DNA of 64,000 nt, taken from positions 744,001-808,000 of the forward strand of contig OY969110.1 of the NCBI GenBank assembly GCA_963697995.1. Direction: 5' to 3'. The position numbers were made by a program, and so were the translations under genes. This document shows, in pieces, positions 51,851 to 60,331 of the stretch (its first letter is position 1; each line of letters starts with the position of its first letter). This DNA is from MFD00082-c5 sp963697995. Lineage in GTDB: Bacteria > Chlamydiota > Chlamydiia > Chlamydiales > JAJFMB01. The notes beneath the pieces are model-generated. The model had not been told where the DNA came from, did not search any database, and saw only the letters and a program-made list of their open reading frames with translations.

Positions 51851-52582
51851 GTGATCAGTGTCACAGTACTTGCAAAAAATGGGGAAGCGACTCTTTCCAA
51901 AACGCTAAGCGCTTTGGCCTCTTTTGAGGAAGTTCTTCTTTACGATACAGGTTCTACCGATAACACCAAAAAAATAGCTCTTACCTTTCCTAATGTGACT
52001 CTAAAAGAGGGTCCCTTTGAAGGGTTTGGCCCGTCCCACAACAAAGCCACAGCCCTTGCTAAACACGATTGGATTCTTTCGATCGATACCGATGAGGTCC
52101 TTTCACAAGAGCTTTTGGAAGAAATTCAGCAGTTAACCCTTGAAAGAAACACTGTTTACTCTATTCCAAGAAAAAACTTCCTAAATGGCAAATGGATCAG
52201 GTATTCAGGATGGTCCCCAGATCGAGTCTTTCGCCTCTATCATCGTCAAGATACAGGGTTTAACTCAATTCAAGTGCACGAAGCTGTTCAAACAAAAGGG
52301 CAAAAAATTGTCCTCTTAAAAAATCCCCTTTTTCACTACTCGTATTCAACAATTGGGGATTTCTTAAAAAAAATGGAGTCGTATAGCACCCTTTTTGCAG
52401 AAGAAAAAAAGGGTAAGAAAAAAGTTTCCCGACTTACGGCAGTGACTCATGGCTTCTTTGCTTTTTTTAAAACTTATTTCCTCCAAAAAGGGTTTTTAGA
52501 TGGATTTGAGGGGTTTTTTATCGCCGTCTATAACGGCAATACCGCTTTCTATAAGTATTTAAAGCTTTATGAAAGGCAGTGA
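51851..52582 (+). CDS. Family 2 glycosyltransferase (WaaE/KdtX-like)
   Basis: The 243-residue product has the GT-A fold motifs: 'SVTVLAKNGEATLSKTL', DTGSTDNT (about 33-40) for nucleotide sugar binding, and DTDE (about 79-82, metal binding), followed by 'GWSPDRVFRLYHRQ' and 'VHEAVQ', the pattern of small LPS-core type transferases of the WaaE/KdtX group. It should act at the cytoplasmic face on lipooligosaccharide. The start is GTG at 51851 with AAAGGA eight bases upstream. Its 3' end overlaps mutY by 16 bp. Acceptor sugar unknown. Confidence 0.82.
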   Translation: MISVTVLAKNGEATLSKTLSALASFEEVLLYDTGSTDNTKKIALTFPNVTLKEGPFEGFGPSHNKATALAKHDWILSIDTDEVLSQELLEEIQQLTLERNTVYSIPRKNFLNGKWIRYSGWSPDRVFRLYHRQDTGFNSIQVHEAVQTKGQKIVLLKNPLFHYSYSTIGDFLKKMESYSTLFAEEKKGKKKVSRLTAVTHGFFAFFKTYFLQKGFLDGFEGFFIAVYNGNTAFYKYLKLYERQ

Positions 52583-53568
52583 AGAATTTTTTTGTGCCCC
52601 GATGAGAAAGGCAGTGATTGGAGTCTCTCCTGTTCTATCCACTCATAGTCCTGAAATGAAACCCTTTCTTTAACTTTTACAAGTGTCGGGTAAAGGTTCA
52701 CTTTGTACCTTGTAAAGCTATGTTTTTGATGCGGGAGAGTTGTTGTCTCTTCAATGATAAATGATTCAGGTAGAGAAGCTCCCCTCTCTTGATAAAAAAA
52801 CTCGTACAATCCCCCCATGATTTGCCCTTCAGGTTGCTTTTTGACCAGGACTTCGTTTTGGTAAACAAAGACCGCCACATCTCTCTCAAGGAGTTCAATT
52901 TTGAGTTTTTTTGACTTTACGGGAATTTCTAGCTCTAAATGATTTTTCCTTGCAAGGCATGAACCCCTTAAAGGGCAAGCTTTGCAGTTTGGTTTTTTTT
53001 TGCAGACAGTGGCACCAAGTTCGATAAGTGCCTCCGAAACAACCCAAGGCTCCTCTTCTGGTAATTGTTCTTCTAGTATTTTTTTAAATTTAGGAGCCGT
53101 TTTGCTACTTGATAAGTCATCATTTAAACATAAAAGTCTTGAGAGCACCCTTTGAACGTTTCCATCGAGAGCCGCAGCTTTTTTTTTAAAAGCAAAACTT
53201 AAAATAGCACCCGCTGTATAAGGACCGATCCCTTTAATCGAAATCAGCTCCTCGTATGTCTCTGGAACCTTTCCACCAAACTTATCTTCAATTTCGATAG
53301 CAGCTTTATGAAGGTTTTTTGCCCTTGAGTAGTATCCAAGACCCTCCCAAAGTTTAAGAACCTCCTCTAGAGGGGCTTTAGAGAGGCTTTTTAGTGTGGG
53401 CATTCTCTCCATCCAGCGGTTGTAGTAGGGCACCACAACGTCTGCAACGGTTTGCTGGAGCATGATTTCAGAGACAAGAACTGAGTAGGCTGTTGTATTC
53501 TCTCGCCATGGAAATGGGCGTTTGACCTTGATAAACCAGTTTTTAAGGGGTGTAAAATCGATCGGCAT
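52567..53568 (-). CDS. mutY: A/G-specific adenine glycosylase MutY
   Basis: The 333-residue DNA-repair enzyme removes adenine opposite 8-oxoguanine. Seen: catalytic Glu in 'VSEIMLQQTVADVVVPYY', HhH motif 'LISIKGIGPYTAGAI' and 'LDGNVQRVLSRL' with the key Asp, a [4Fe-4S] cysteine cluster CKKKPNCKACPLRGSC and a C-terminal NUDIX-like domain. The first cluster spacing is five residues, not the usual six, and it is encoded at a run of nine A. The ATG at 53568 overlaps the hemB stop as TGATG; GTG at 53571 would add one residue. Confidence 0.92.
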   Translation of the reverse strand: MPIDFTPLKNWFIKVKRPFPWRENTTAYSVLVSEIMLQQTVADVVVPYYNRWMERMPTLKSLSKAPLEEVLKLWEGLGYYSRAKNLHKAAIEIEDKFGGKVPETYEELISIKGIGPYTAGAILSFAFKKKAAALDGNVQRVLSRLLCLNDDLSSSKTAPKFKKILEEQLPEEEPWVVSEALIELGATVCKKKPNCKACPLRGSCLARKNHLELEIPVKSKKLKIELLERDVAVFVYQNEVLVKKQPEGQIMGGLYEFFYQERGASLPESFIIEETTTLPHQKHSFTRYKVNLYPTLVKVKERVSFQDYEWIEQERLQSLPFSSGHKKILHCLS

Positions 53569-54569
53569 CACGATTTGTGGCTCTCAGCCCATCTTTTTGC
53601 GGCGTAAGTGAATATAAAATCGGCGCCAGCTCTTTTGATACAAAGTAACACTTCGTGAAACACCTTATCAGCATTTAACCACCCGTTTTGGTGAGCTGCC
53701 ATCACTTGGGCGTATTCACCACTTACATGGTAGGCTCCCACGGGAAGATTGGTCTTTTCTTTGATCTTTAAGATCACGTCGAGATAGGGAAGAGCAGGCT
53801 TCACAAGAAGAAGGTCTGCTCCTTCCTCTTCGTCGAGAACTGCTTCAAGTAAGGCTTCTCTTCTGTTTGCTGGATTCATCTGGTAGGTTTTCTTGTCTCC
53901 AAATTGGGGAGCTGAGTTAAGTGCTTCTCTAAAAGGAGAGTAAAAACTTGAGGCGTATTTGGCAGCGTAGGAAAGAATATTAACATCTTGGTATCCCGCA
54001 TAATCAAGAGCTGCCCTTATTTTTGATATTCTACCATCCATCATATCGCTTGGTGCGACCATATCGGCGCCAGCTTCTGCTGCAAGGACTGAAGCTTTGG
54101 CTAAAATATCTAGAGTCGGATCGTTTAAAATTCTTCCCTCAGAATTGACAAGCCCATCGTGTCCGTGCGTTGTGTAAGGGTCTAAAGCGACATCTGCTAA
54201 AAGACACATTTCAGGGATTTCCTTTTTTAGCGTCATAAGAGCTCTTACAAGAAGATTGTCTTCGTTTAAAGCCTCTTTAGCGAATGGATCTTTTTTTTCC
54301 TGAGGGATAAAGGGAAAAAGATCGACAGCAAAAATGCCAAGTTCATAGAGGTGAATCACCTCTTTCACAAGGTTGTCGATCGAAAGGCGGTAGATACCAG
54401 GCAAACTTCTAATCGGTTGTTTCTGATTCTCCCCCTCTACGATAAAAAGGGGGGCTATTAGATTTTGTGCTGAGAGGTGAGTCTCCTCAACTAAACGCCT
54501 AATAGCTTCGCTTTTTCTGTTTCTCCTTGGTCTTTTGACCAAGGGCTCGATAAGTGTTGTAAGATCCAT
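53568..54569 (-). CDS. hemB: Delta-aminolevulinic acid dehydratase (porphobilinogen synthase)
   Basis: The 333-residue enzyme joins two aminolevulinates in haem synthesis. Both active-site lysines are in family context: 'ILSYAAKYASSFYSPFREAL' and 'LLVKPALPYLDVI'. The metal-site stretch 'LLADVALDPYTTHGHDGLV' has Ala/Asp in place of cysteines, so this is the Mg-dependent (zinc-free) class. It precedes mutY directly. It is in the same region as greA as in Chlamydia, but nqrA has moved about 25 kb away. Confidence 0.96.
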   Translation of the reverse strand: MDLTTLIEPLVKRPRRNRKSEAIRRLVEETHLSAQNLIAPLFIVEGENQKQPIRSLPGIYRLSIDNLVKEVIHLYELGIFAVDLFPFIPQEKKDPFAKEALNEDNLLVRALMTLKKEIPEMCLLADVALDPYTTHGHDGLVNSEGRILNDPTLDILAKASVLAAEAGADMVAPSDMMDGRISKIRAALDYAGYQDVNILSYAAKYASSFYSPFREALNSAPQFGDKKTYQMNPANRREALLEAVLDEEEGADLLLVKPALPYLDVILKIKEKTNLPVGAYHVSGEYAQVMAAHQNGWLNADKVFHEVLLCIKRAGADFIFTYAAKRWAESHKS

Positions 54570-54574
54570 TAAAA

Positions 54575-55756
54575 TTATTTTCGTGTTTCAATTTTTTGTG
54601 CTAATAGTAGGTCCATTTCTTCTTTAAGAAGTCTCGCTCTCATTTCGATAGTGTGGTATTTTTTTGCCACTTCAATTGACTCTTTCACAAGCTTTTCTCT
54701 TCTATTAGTATCGCTTAAATACTCTGAAAGAAGTTTTGGAAGCTCTTTGGCAACCGTTTTGTGATGGTAACTTAAAAGAGATTCCCCCTCTTTAAACGTG
54801 TTGAAGAGGTAGAGGTTTTTAGTCGTTACGATTGCCGCTTTTTTTGTGAGAGCTCTAAAGAAAAGTGTGTTAACTCCAAAGGCCAATGTCGGAATCGAAT
54901 TCAAAACGATTTTACTTTGACCTAAGAGGCGTTCAATTTCATCATAAGAGGGGTTGTCGTGGAATGTGATATTTTTTCCCTTCAACACATCGCGCCAGTT
55001 TTTGGTGTTTTCGTGGGTTTTATTGATCACGTGTAGGTTTAAATCTTTTGCAGCTTCTGCTAAAGCGATCAAATCTTTACCCTTGATGTAAAGATCAAGC
55101 TCCTCTAAAAGCTCGTGGAAGTCGATCTCTTGAGGAATGATTGTCTTTTGCTGGATCGGCCATTGGAGCATTTCTGCAAGTGCTGCCGCATAACCTTTAT
55201 CGGGATTGTTAAGGGTCTCTTTTGCCGCAAGGTCTAGTGCGTTGAAAAGAGCTTTATTGTGTTGTCTTTTCCATTTTCCTTCGATCGCTTCGTAATCGAT
55301 GTAGGGAAAGGGGAGCAAAACATCAATACTTTTTTCCTGAGTAGTATCATTTGAAAAATCAGCTCCAGGAGGAAAGAAAAAGACACGCGATGTTCCCAAG
55401 TTAGAGAGATACTCAACTGAGAGGCGATCATTGCATCCCACATAAGAGAGAGGGCTTCTTACAATCGATGTGTAACCGTGAGGCGCTTCTATCAAACAGC
55501 AAAGATGGGGAATTTTGATCAAATCTGCAAAAAAACGCCCTTCCTCATCGGGTAAAAGCCCGTTGTAGGAGACGGTCAACTGGGGAGCAAAATTAAAGAG
55601 TTTCTCTAAAAAAGGTCCTGGGTTTTCTCTTTCGGAAACAAAATTTTGACACTCGATCCCAAGCTTAGCTAAAGCTTTTGAGAGGGAAAGGGTGAGAAAA
55701 TAGGTCTCTTCGTGGACTTTTTTGTCTGGTAAAAATAGCGCTATACGTTCAATCAT
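54575..55756 (-). CDS. CgeB/glycosyltransferase-like protein
   Basis: The 393-residue product has a GT-B-like layout: an N-terminal half ('FLPDKKVHEETYFLTLSLSKALAKLGIECQNF') and a C-terminal half with 'FHDNPSYDEIERLLGQSKIVLNSIP...GVNTLFFRALTKKAAIVTT', similar to the CgeB group. No clear catalytic residues. It is coupled to the upstream lysine-rich gene: the ATG at 55756 overlaps its stop (ATGA), so the TTG at 55771 is not the start. It is 5 bp before hemB. Function unknown, probably sugar transfer. Confidence 0.6.
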   Translation of the reverse strand: MIERIALFLPDKKVHEETYFLTLSLSKALAKLGIECQNFVSERENPGPFLEKLFNFAPQLTVSYNGLLPDEEGRFFADLIKIPHLCCLIEAPHGYTSIVRSPLSYVGCNDRLSVEYLSNLGTSRVFFFPPGADFSNDTTQEKSIDVLLPFPYIDYEAIEGKWKRQHNKALFNALDLAAKETLNNPDKGYAAALAEMLQWPIQQKTIIPQEIDFHELLEELDLYIKGKDLIALAEAAKDLNLHVINKTHENTKNWRDVLKGKNITFHDNPSYDEIERLLGQSKIVLNSIPTLAFGVNTLFFRALTKKAAIVTTKNLYLFNTFKEGESLLSYHHKTVAKELPKLLSEYLSDTNRREKLVKESIEVAKKYHTIEMRARLLKEEMDLLLAQKIETRK

Positions 55757-56172
55757 TTCATTGAAATCCAATTTTTTCGGCTTCCTAAAAATTTTCGACT
55801 TCTTTTTTTGGAGGCCTCGTCTTCTTGTTTCTTAGTATGTGTTTCTTTTGCTTTTTTGCCAAGTTTTGTCCAAAGATTTTCCAATAATTTTTGTCTCTCC
55901 TGTTGCACCTTTTCGTATTGCTTATGAGAAAAATTACTTGAATTCTCCAGATAGTTTTTCACATCTTTCGAAGTGATGTTACCTTTTGTAAAAACCTGGT
56001 TGAGTTGATCCTTAATGTTATTTGAAAATTGTCTCATTTTTTCAAGAGCGTCATCAACCACTGCGTCTCCTGTTTTGGCGACTAATTGAAACGGGGCAGC
56101 TGATTTTTTGATGTGTTTCTTTTTTTTCTTTAGCCTTTTTTTGGGGCTAGTTTGTTCAGGGTCAATACTCAT
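55753..56172 (-). CDS. Lysine-rich hypothetical protein
   Basis: The 139-residue, strongly basic product starts with a lysine tract ('KKRLKKKKKHIKKS') and ends with another ('KKAKETHTKKQEDEASKKRSRKF'), with a helical middle ('VVDDALEKMRQFSNNIKDQLNQVFTKGN...QYEKVQQERQKLLENLWTKL'). It resembles nucleic-acid-binding or phasin-like small proteins but matches no family I know. It is first in an operon with the glycosyltransferase-like gene and hemB, divergent from greA. Confidence 0.6.
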   Translation of the reverse strand: MSIDPEQTSPKKRLKKKKKHIKKSAAPFQLVAKTGDAVVDDALEKMRQFSNNIKDQLNQVFTKGNITSKDVKNYLENSSNFSHKQYEKVQQERQKLLENLWTKLGKKAKETHTKKQEDEASKKRSRKFLGSRKNWISMK

Positions 56173-56258
56173 CTTTCAATCGCTTGTTGAAATTAATCAA
56201 TCTTTAAACCTATAATTTCCCATGATGTAAGTGTGATGTATTTTTTACAAGGAAAGTT

Positions 56259-58412
56259 ATGGGTTATTTGGCAGAGTTTAAGACACAAATTGAAACTAGA
56301 AACTCTCAGAAGATGCAAGTTCTCTGGGAAGAGTATGTTACGAATGACGTTGCGGAGCCGAAGGAATTCATCGCTCTTCTCGAAATGATCAAAGCCTCAG
56401 ATTTTGCTTGCCATTGCCTTGGAAAAAGTGTCGATTTGGCCATTCCCCATTGGGAACTTATCAAAGATGAAGAGCCCTCATTCGAAGTGTTTCGCTTACT
56501 TGTCGATATCGGGACCTCTGAAAGCCCCCTTTTATCAGAAATTGCTCAGAGTCTTTTAGAAAAAAGGTTTGGTGGGCAAAAGACCTATCAAGACTTTTTA
56601 AAATTAAGTGGTATAAAAGGGCGGGGGGTGATGTCAAATTTCGTCCTTCTTAACCATTTAGCCCCTCACAATTTTGTGTTTCACAAAAGCGGCTGGGGAA
56701 CGGGGGAGATTATGGAGGTCTCTTTTGTTAGGGAATCTGTCTCTATTGAATTTGAAAAAGTCCAAACCGTTAAAACATTAACTTTTCAAAATGCTTTCAA
56801 AACGTTAGTACCTCTTGAAAAAACCCACTTCTTGGCCTGCCGCTTTGGAGATCCTGATACTTTAGAGGCTAGAGGAAAAGAGGATCCGGTCGCTTTAGTT
56901 GAGTTAGTTCTTAAAGATTTAGGCCCAAAAACTGCTTCTGAGTTAAAAGATGAGCTTTGCGAGCTTGTGATTCCAGAGGCTGATTGGACTAAATGGTGGC
57001 AACTGGCCAGGTCAAAATTAAAAAGACACCCGTTAATTGATGCTCCAGAAAATATTAAAGCGCCATTTCAACTAAGGAATGAAGCGATAACTCACGAGGA
57101 TCGTTTCAAGTCAGCTCTTAAAGCGATCACTGGTACAGACGAAACAATTCACGCGATTTATCAACTCTTAAGGGATCACCCCAAAATTTTAAAAGATCAG
57201 GGAATGGCCGAGACGATTCAATCGAAATTATCAGATCTTCTTGCACATCCCAAATTAAGCGAAACCCAAGAGTTTCAAATTCTTCTTATAATGGAACACG
57301 TTTTAGGAAAGGAAGTTCCTGGAAAAGCTTTAAAAGAGAGAGTAAAAGAGTATAAAAATGTGATCTCTCTTATTGAAGCGATCGAAGTTGTCGCTCTTAA
57401 AAGACGTGCTATGGGTCTAGTAAGAGAAGAGAGAGATGATTGGAAAGACGTTTTCTTTAAACTCTTTTTTTCATTGCCACAAGTGCAATTAAGGGATTAT
57501 CTTTTGGGGGAACTCAATCAAGAGGAGACCAAACAAGAGCTTTTGGAAAAAATTCAAGAATTGATTGGCAAGCCTATAGCTTATCCCGATCTTTTTGTCT
57601 GGTATTTTCAAAAAATTAATTCCGAAAAATCTGAAGGGTTACCGTTTAGCACAAAAGAGGGGTTGTGTGTTTTCTTTGAAGCGTTTTTGATTCTTTACTA
57701 CGAGCTTGAGAACAACGATCAAGAGAAAGATCTGTTAAAGAAAATGTATGGGTTGATCGTTAATAATAGATTCCAACTTGTCAGGCAGATTCTTGAGGGA
57801 ACAAGCTTATCTTATGCTAAAGAATTGCAACTTTTAGTTTCTAAGTGTCACACATTAAGTGATTCTGAGAAGAAAAACATTCACTCTTTAACCGCAGTTC
57901 AACACCCGTCGCTCTCTCAGAAGAAGAAAGAGGAGGGGGACCTTTTAGATGGAAGGATTATTTGGACAACTGAGGAAGGATTGAGGAAGGTGCAAGAGAG
58001 GGTGCGCGAGATTGGCACGGTTGAGATGATGGACGTGGCAAGAGAGATCGAGAAGGCTCGCTCCTACGGGGATTTAAGGGAGAATAGCGAGTATAAATTT
58101 GCTTGTGAAAGACGTTCCCGCTTACAAAACGAGATGAAGGTGTTGTCTGAGCAGATCGGTAGAGCTCGTGTGATCACAAAAGGGGATGTTCAGGACGACA
58201 AAGTGAGTTTGGGCTCTGTTGTCGAAATATTAGATCCTTTGGGAAAAAAGAGCACATATACTATACTCGGGCCTTGGGATGCAGATCCTGATGCCAACAT
58301 TTTGTCATTTCAGTCGCGCTTAGCGCAGGCCATGATAGGGTGTTCATTAGGCGATGTGTTTGAATTTAGAGAGGCAAACTATGAGGTTGTGTCGATACGC
58401 AATCTCTACTAA
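56259..58412 (+). CDS. greA: Transcript cleavage factor GreA with long N-terminal extension
   Basis: The 717-residue product ends with a complete GreA (from about residue 565): coiled coil with the DLRENSEY tip motif (conserved acidic residues that chelate Mg for transcript cleavage) and the C-terminal globular domain ('GSVVEILDPLGKKSTYTILGPWDADPD...GCSLGDVF'). The ~560-residue extension is helical, without known function. Chlamydial GreA has this same length and layout. Start is the ATG at 56259 (GGAAAG five bases upstream). It divides from the hemB operon and leads rdgB and the NYN gene. Confidence 0.93.
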   Translation: MGYLAEFKTQIETRNSQKMQVLWEEYVTNDVAEPKEFIALLEMIKASDFACHCLGKSVDLAIPHWELIKDEEPSFEVFRLLVDIGTSESPLLSEIAQSLLEKRFGGQKTYQDFLKLSGIKGRGVMSNFVLLNHLAPHNFVFHKSGWGTGEIMEVSFVRESVSIEFEKVQTVKTLTFQNAFKTLVPLEKTHFLACRFGDPDTLEARGKEDPVALVELVLKDLGPKTASELKDELCELVIPEADWTKWWQLARSKLKRHPLIDAPENIKAPFQLRNEAITHEDRFKSALKAITGTDETIHAIYQLLRDHPKILKDQGMAETIQSKLSDLLAHPKLSETQEFQILLIMEHVLGKEVPGKALKERVKEYKNVISLIEAIEVVALKRRAMGLVREERDDWKDVFFKLFFSLPQVQLRDYLLGELNQEETKQELLEKIQELIGKPIAYPDLFVWYFQKINSEKSEGLPFSTKEGLCVFFEAFLILYYELENNDQEKDLLKKMYGLIVNNRFQLVRQILEGTSLSYAKELQLLVSKCHTLSDSEKKNIHSLTAVQHPSLSQKKKEEGDLLDGRIIWTTEEGLRKVQERVREIGTVEMMDVAREIEKARSYGDLRENSEYKFACERRSRLQNEMKVLSEQIGRARVITKGDVQDDKVSLGSVVEILDPLGKKSTYTILGPWDADPDANILSFQSRLAQAMIGCSLGDVFEFREANYEVVSIRNLY

Positions 58413-58424
58413 AAAGGTTTTTTG

Positions 58425-59033
58425 ATGGAAATCGTGTTAGCTACGCATAATGTTCATAAGGCGAGGGAGCTTCGCGAGATGTTAAAGACCCTATCGGGAT
58501 TAGAGTTTTTAACGCTCCATCAGTTTCCCGATTATTTGCCGATTGTTGAGGATGAGACGACGTTTGAGGGGAATGCCTTAAAGAAGGCAAGACATGCAGC
58601 TAAGACTTTAAATAAACCTGTGCTTGCAGATGATTCAGGTCTTGTTGTGCCAGCAATTGGGGGAGCTCCCGGAGTCTTCTCGAAGCGATATGCTGGGGAG
58701 AATGCTACCGATGGTGAAAATCGGAAAAAGCTTTTGAAAGAGATGGAAGGGTTAACCGATGTTGAAAGACACGCCTTTTTTCAGTGTGTTTTGGTCTTTG
58801 TTCACCCTTATGGTGAGGAAAAAGTGTTTTCTGGGATTACTGAGGGAACAATTTTAACAGAAGAGAAGGGAAGCCGCGGTTTTGGGTACGATTCTATTTT
58901 TTTAAAGCACGACTACGATAAGAGTTTTGGTGAGATCGATGAGGCCACAAAAAATAGAATATCCCACAGAAGAAAAGCCTTTGATAAGTTTGCCACTTAC
59001 TTTGAAGGGGCCATATTAAGGTTGCAAGGTTAA
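58425..59033 (+). CDS. rdgB: Inosine/xanthosine triphosphate pyrophosphatase
   Basis: The 202-residue enzyme removes dITP/XTP from the nucleotide pool. Family motifs: 'EIVLATHNVHKARELREML' near the N-terminus, 'TFEGNALKKARHAAK', the catalytic 'VLADDSGLVVPAIGGAPGVFSKRYAG' and 'GSRGFGYDSIF'. The frame opens at TTG 58422, but AAAAGG seven bases before ATG 58425 is the real site. It follows greA by 12 bp. Confidence 0.95.
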   Translation: MEIVLATHNVHKARELREMLKTLSGLEFLTLHQFPDYLPIVEDETTFEGNALKKARHAAKTLNKPVLADDSGLVVPAIGGAPGVFSKRYAGENATDGENRKKLLKEMEGLTDVERHAFFQCVLVFVHPYGEEKVFSGITEGTILTEEKGSRGFGYDSIFLKHDYDKSFGEIDEATKNRISHRRKAFDKFATYFEGAILRLQG

Positions 59034-59037
59034 CTCC

Positions 59038-59544
59038 TTGCATTATCTCATCGATGGTTATAATCTTCTTTTTAAGGTTTTTAAAGATAATTTGTCTTTA
59101 AAACAGCAGCGACACCAGCTTATTGATTATTTAAAAGACTCAATCGATACTCAAAACAAATACACGCTTGTCTTTGATGCTCATTTATCCACAGGTGATG
59201 AGATCAGAACTCATTCAAAAGATCTTGAAATTCTTTACTCATCGAAAGGGGAGACAGCAGATGAGTGGATTTTACACAGACTAAAATTGGGAAAACCCTC
59301 TTCTTATGTCGTTGTGACCTCTGATAAATCGCTGGCAAGAGCCTCTCGTCATTTAGGAGCACAAACAGAGACGATTAGTCTTTTTCTTAAACGCCTCTCT
59401 CCAAAAGAGGTCGAAAAACCGCTAAAGCCAGAAGGCACCCCAATAATCAAGAAAAAAGGTACAGAAAAAATTGAAACGCCTCCAAAACATTTTCCTCCAG
59501 AGGCTTGCTTTGATTATTATCTCTATACGTTTGAAAAAGAATAG
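59038..59544 (+). CDS. NYN-domain (YacP/Rae1-like) RNase
   Basis: The 168-residue product has the NYN/PIN-like nuclease signature 'YLIDGYNLLFKV' with the first acidic residue, 'TLVFDAHLSTG', 'SSKGETADEWILHRL' and 'VVTSDKSLARASRHLGA', the layout of YacP, which includes the ribosome-associated endoribonuclease Rae1. The start is TTG at 59038 with AAGG eight bases upstream, 4 bp after rdgB. The C-terminal 40 residues form a lysine/proline-rich tail. Activity here is inferred. A mobile element follows 2 bp after its stop. Confidence 0.8.
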   Translation: MHYLIDGYNLLFKVFKDNLSLKQQRHQLIDYLKDSIDTQNKYTLVFDAHLSTGDEIRTHSKDLEILYSSKGETADEWILHRLKLGKPSSYVVVTSDKSLARASRHLGAQTETISLFLKRLSPKEVEKPLKPEGTPIIKKKGTEKIETPPKHFPPEACFDYYLYTFEKE

Positions 59545-59546
59545 GT

Positions 59547-59824
59547 TAGTCGGCCCTGAAAAAGTCCTCTCTAATAAAAAGTGCCCCTTTTGACAAAAAA
59601 GACGTTTTACTCCTCACCAAACCTTGGCAAGGGGGGAGCGTCGTTCACCGCATTTTTTGTTGCAAAAGGATCACTTTTTCTTTGGAGAGTGGGTGTTCTA
59701 TTTGCGAAATTTTTGCAGCTTTTCTCATTGTCATATAATTAAACCTTGCAAAATAGGCTATGTCTCTCTTACTCCTTAACTGCAAATTTTTCTCAAGGAA
59801 CCCTTACTTTCTCAGGGCCGACTA
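59547..59824. mobile_element. MITE-like element, copy 4
   Basis: 278 bp including flanking TA. GTCGGCCCTGAAAAAGT at the left; the right end differs only at one position (ACTTTCTCAGGGCCGAC). It lies between the convergent NYN gene and the small membrane gene, 2 bp from each stop codon. Confidence 0.87.
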
Positions 59825-59826
59825 GA

Positions 59827-60132
59827 TTATTTTTTTTCAAATTCGAGAGTTTTTTTAAAGAGAAATCGAAGAGCTACCAGGGTCACACAAAGGCTTGTGA
59901 TAAGTGCTGCCGTAAATGTTATCATCGGTAGCGTGCCAAAACTTGAGAGCGCCACGCCGACTGCTGCGATTATAGATAAAGCCAATGAGGTATAAAAAAC
60001 ATTTCTTGATCGGAGGATAGAAAGGCTAAGGTTTTTCCAGCTGCTGTTCCCTTTTTTAGCAATAGATACTAAATCTTCTGCAAAACCTGGAGTTAAAAAA
60101 TTAACTAAATATGTTACAGTGTCTACTTTCAT
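59827..60132 (-). CDS. Small membrane protein with paired hydrophobic segments
   Basis: The 101-residue product has a short polar N-terminus, then two closely spaced hydrophobic segments (about 44-63 and 67-92) and a basic tail. This paired arrangement resembles chlamydial inclusion-membrane (Inc) proteins and simple two-helix membrane proteins alike. There is no clear Shine-Dalgarno before the ATG at 60132. It lies alone between tRNA-Ala and a mobile element. I do not recognise it. Confidence 0.5.
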   Translation of the reverse strand: MKVDTVTYLVNFLTPGFAEDLVSIAKKGNSSWKNLSLSILRSRNVFYTSLALSIIAAVGVALSSFGTLPMITFTAALITSLCVTLVALRFLFKKTLEFEKK

Positions 60133-60172
60133 AAGGGAGAACTATAACATAATAAGATACTATAGTCAATAA

Positions 60173-60245
60173 TGGAGCGTAACGGAGTCGAACCGTTGGC
60201 CTCAACAATGCCATTGTTGCGCTCTACCAGCTGAGCTAACGCCCC
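60173..60245 (-). tRNA. tRNA-Ala (anticodon GGC)
   Basis: Minus-strand cloverleaf: acceptor GGGGCGT/ACGCTCC with the G3-U70 pair that specifies alanine, D arm GCTC...GAGC, anticodon stem CAACA/TGTTG around ATGGCAT, TPsiC arm AACGG TTCGACT CCGTT. Confidence 0.95.
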
Positions 60246-60259
60246 AAGGGGAAGGTGGT

Positions 60260-60288
60260 AGTATAGAAGATTTGGTCAATTTTGTCGA
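60260..60288 (-). promoter_or_regulatory. Promoter of tRNA-Ala
   Basis: On the minus strand TCGACA, a 17-bp spacer and TATACT lie about 14 bp upstream of the tRNA. Confidence 0.5.
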
Positions 60289-60331
60289 GAAGCCTTCTCT
60301 TTTTTTTCAAAGAGGATTAGACTAAAACCTT

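Noticed and set aside
56259..58412. GreA as a novel fusion
   Set aside because: The long N-terminal extension is known in chlamydial GreA proteins.
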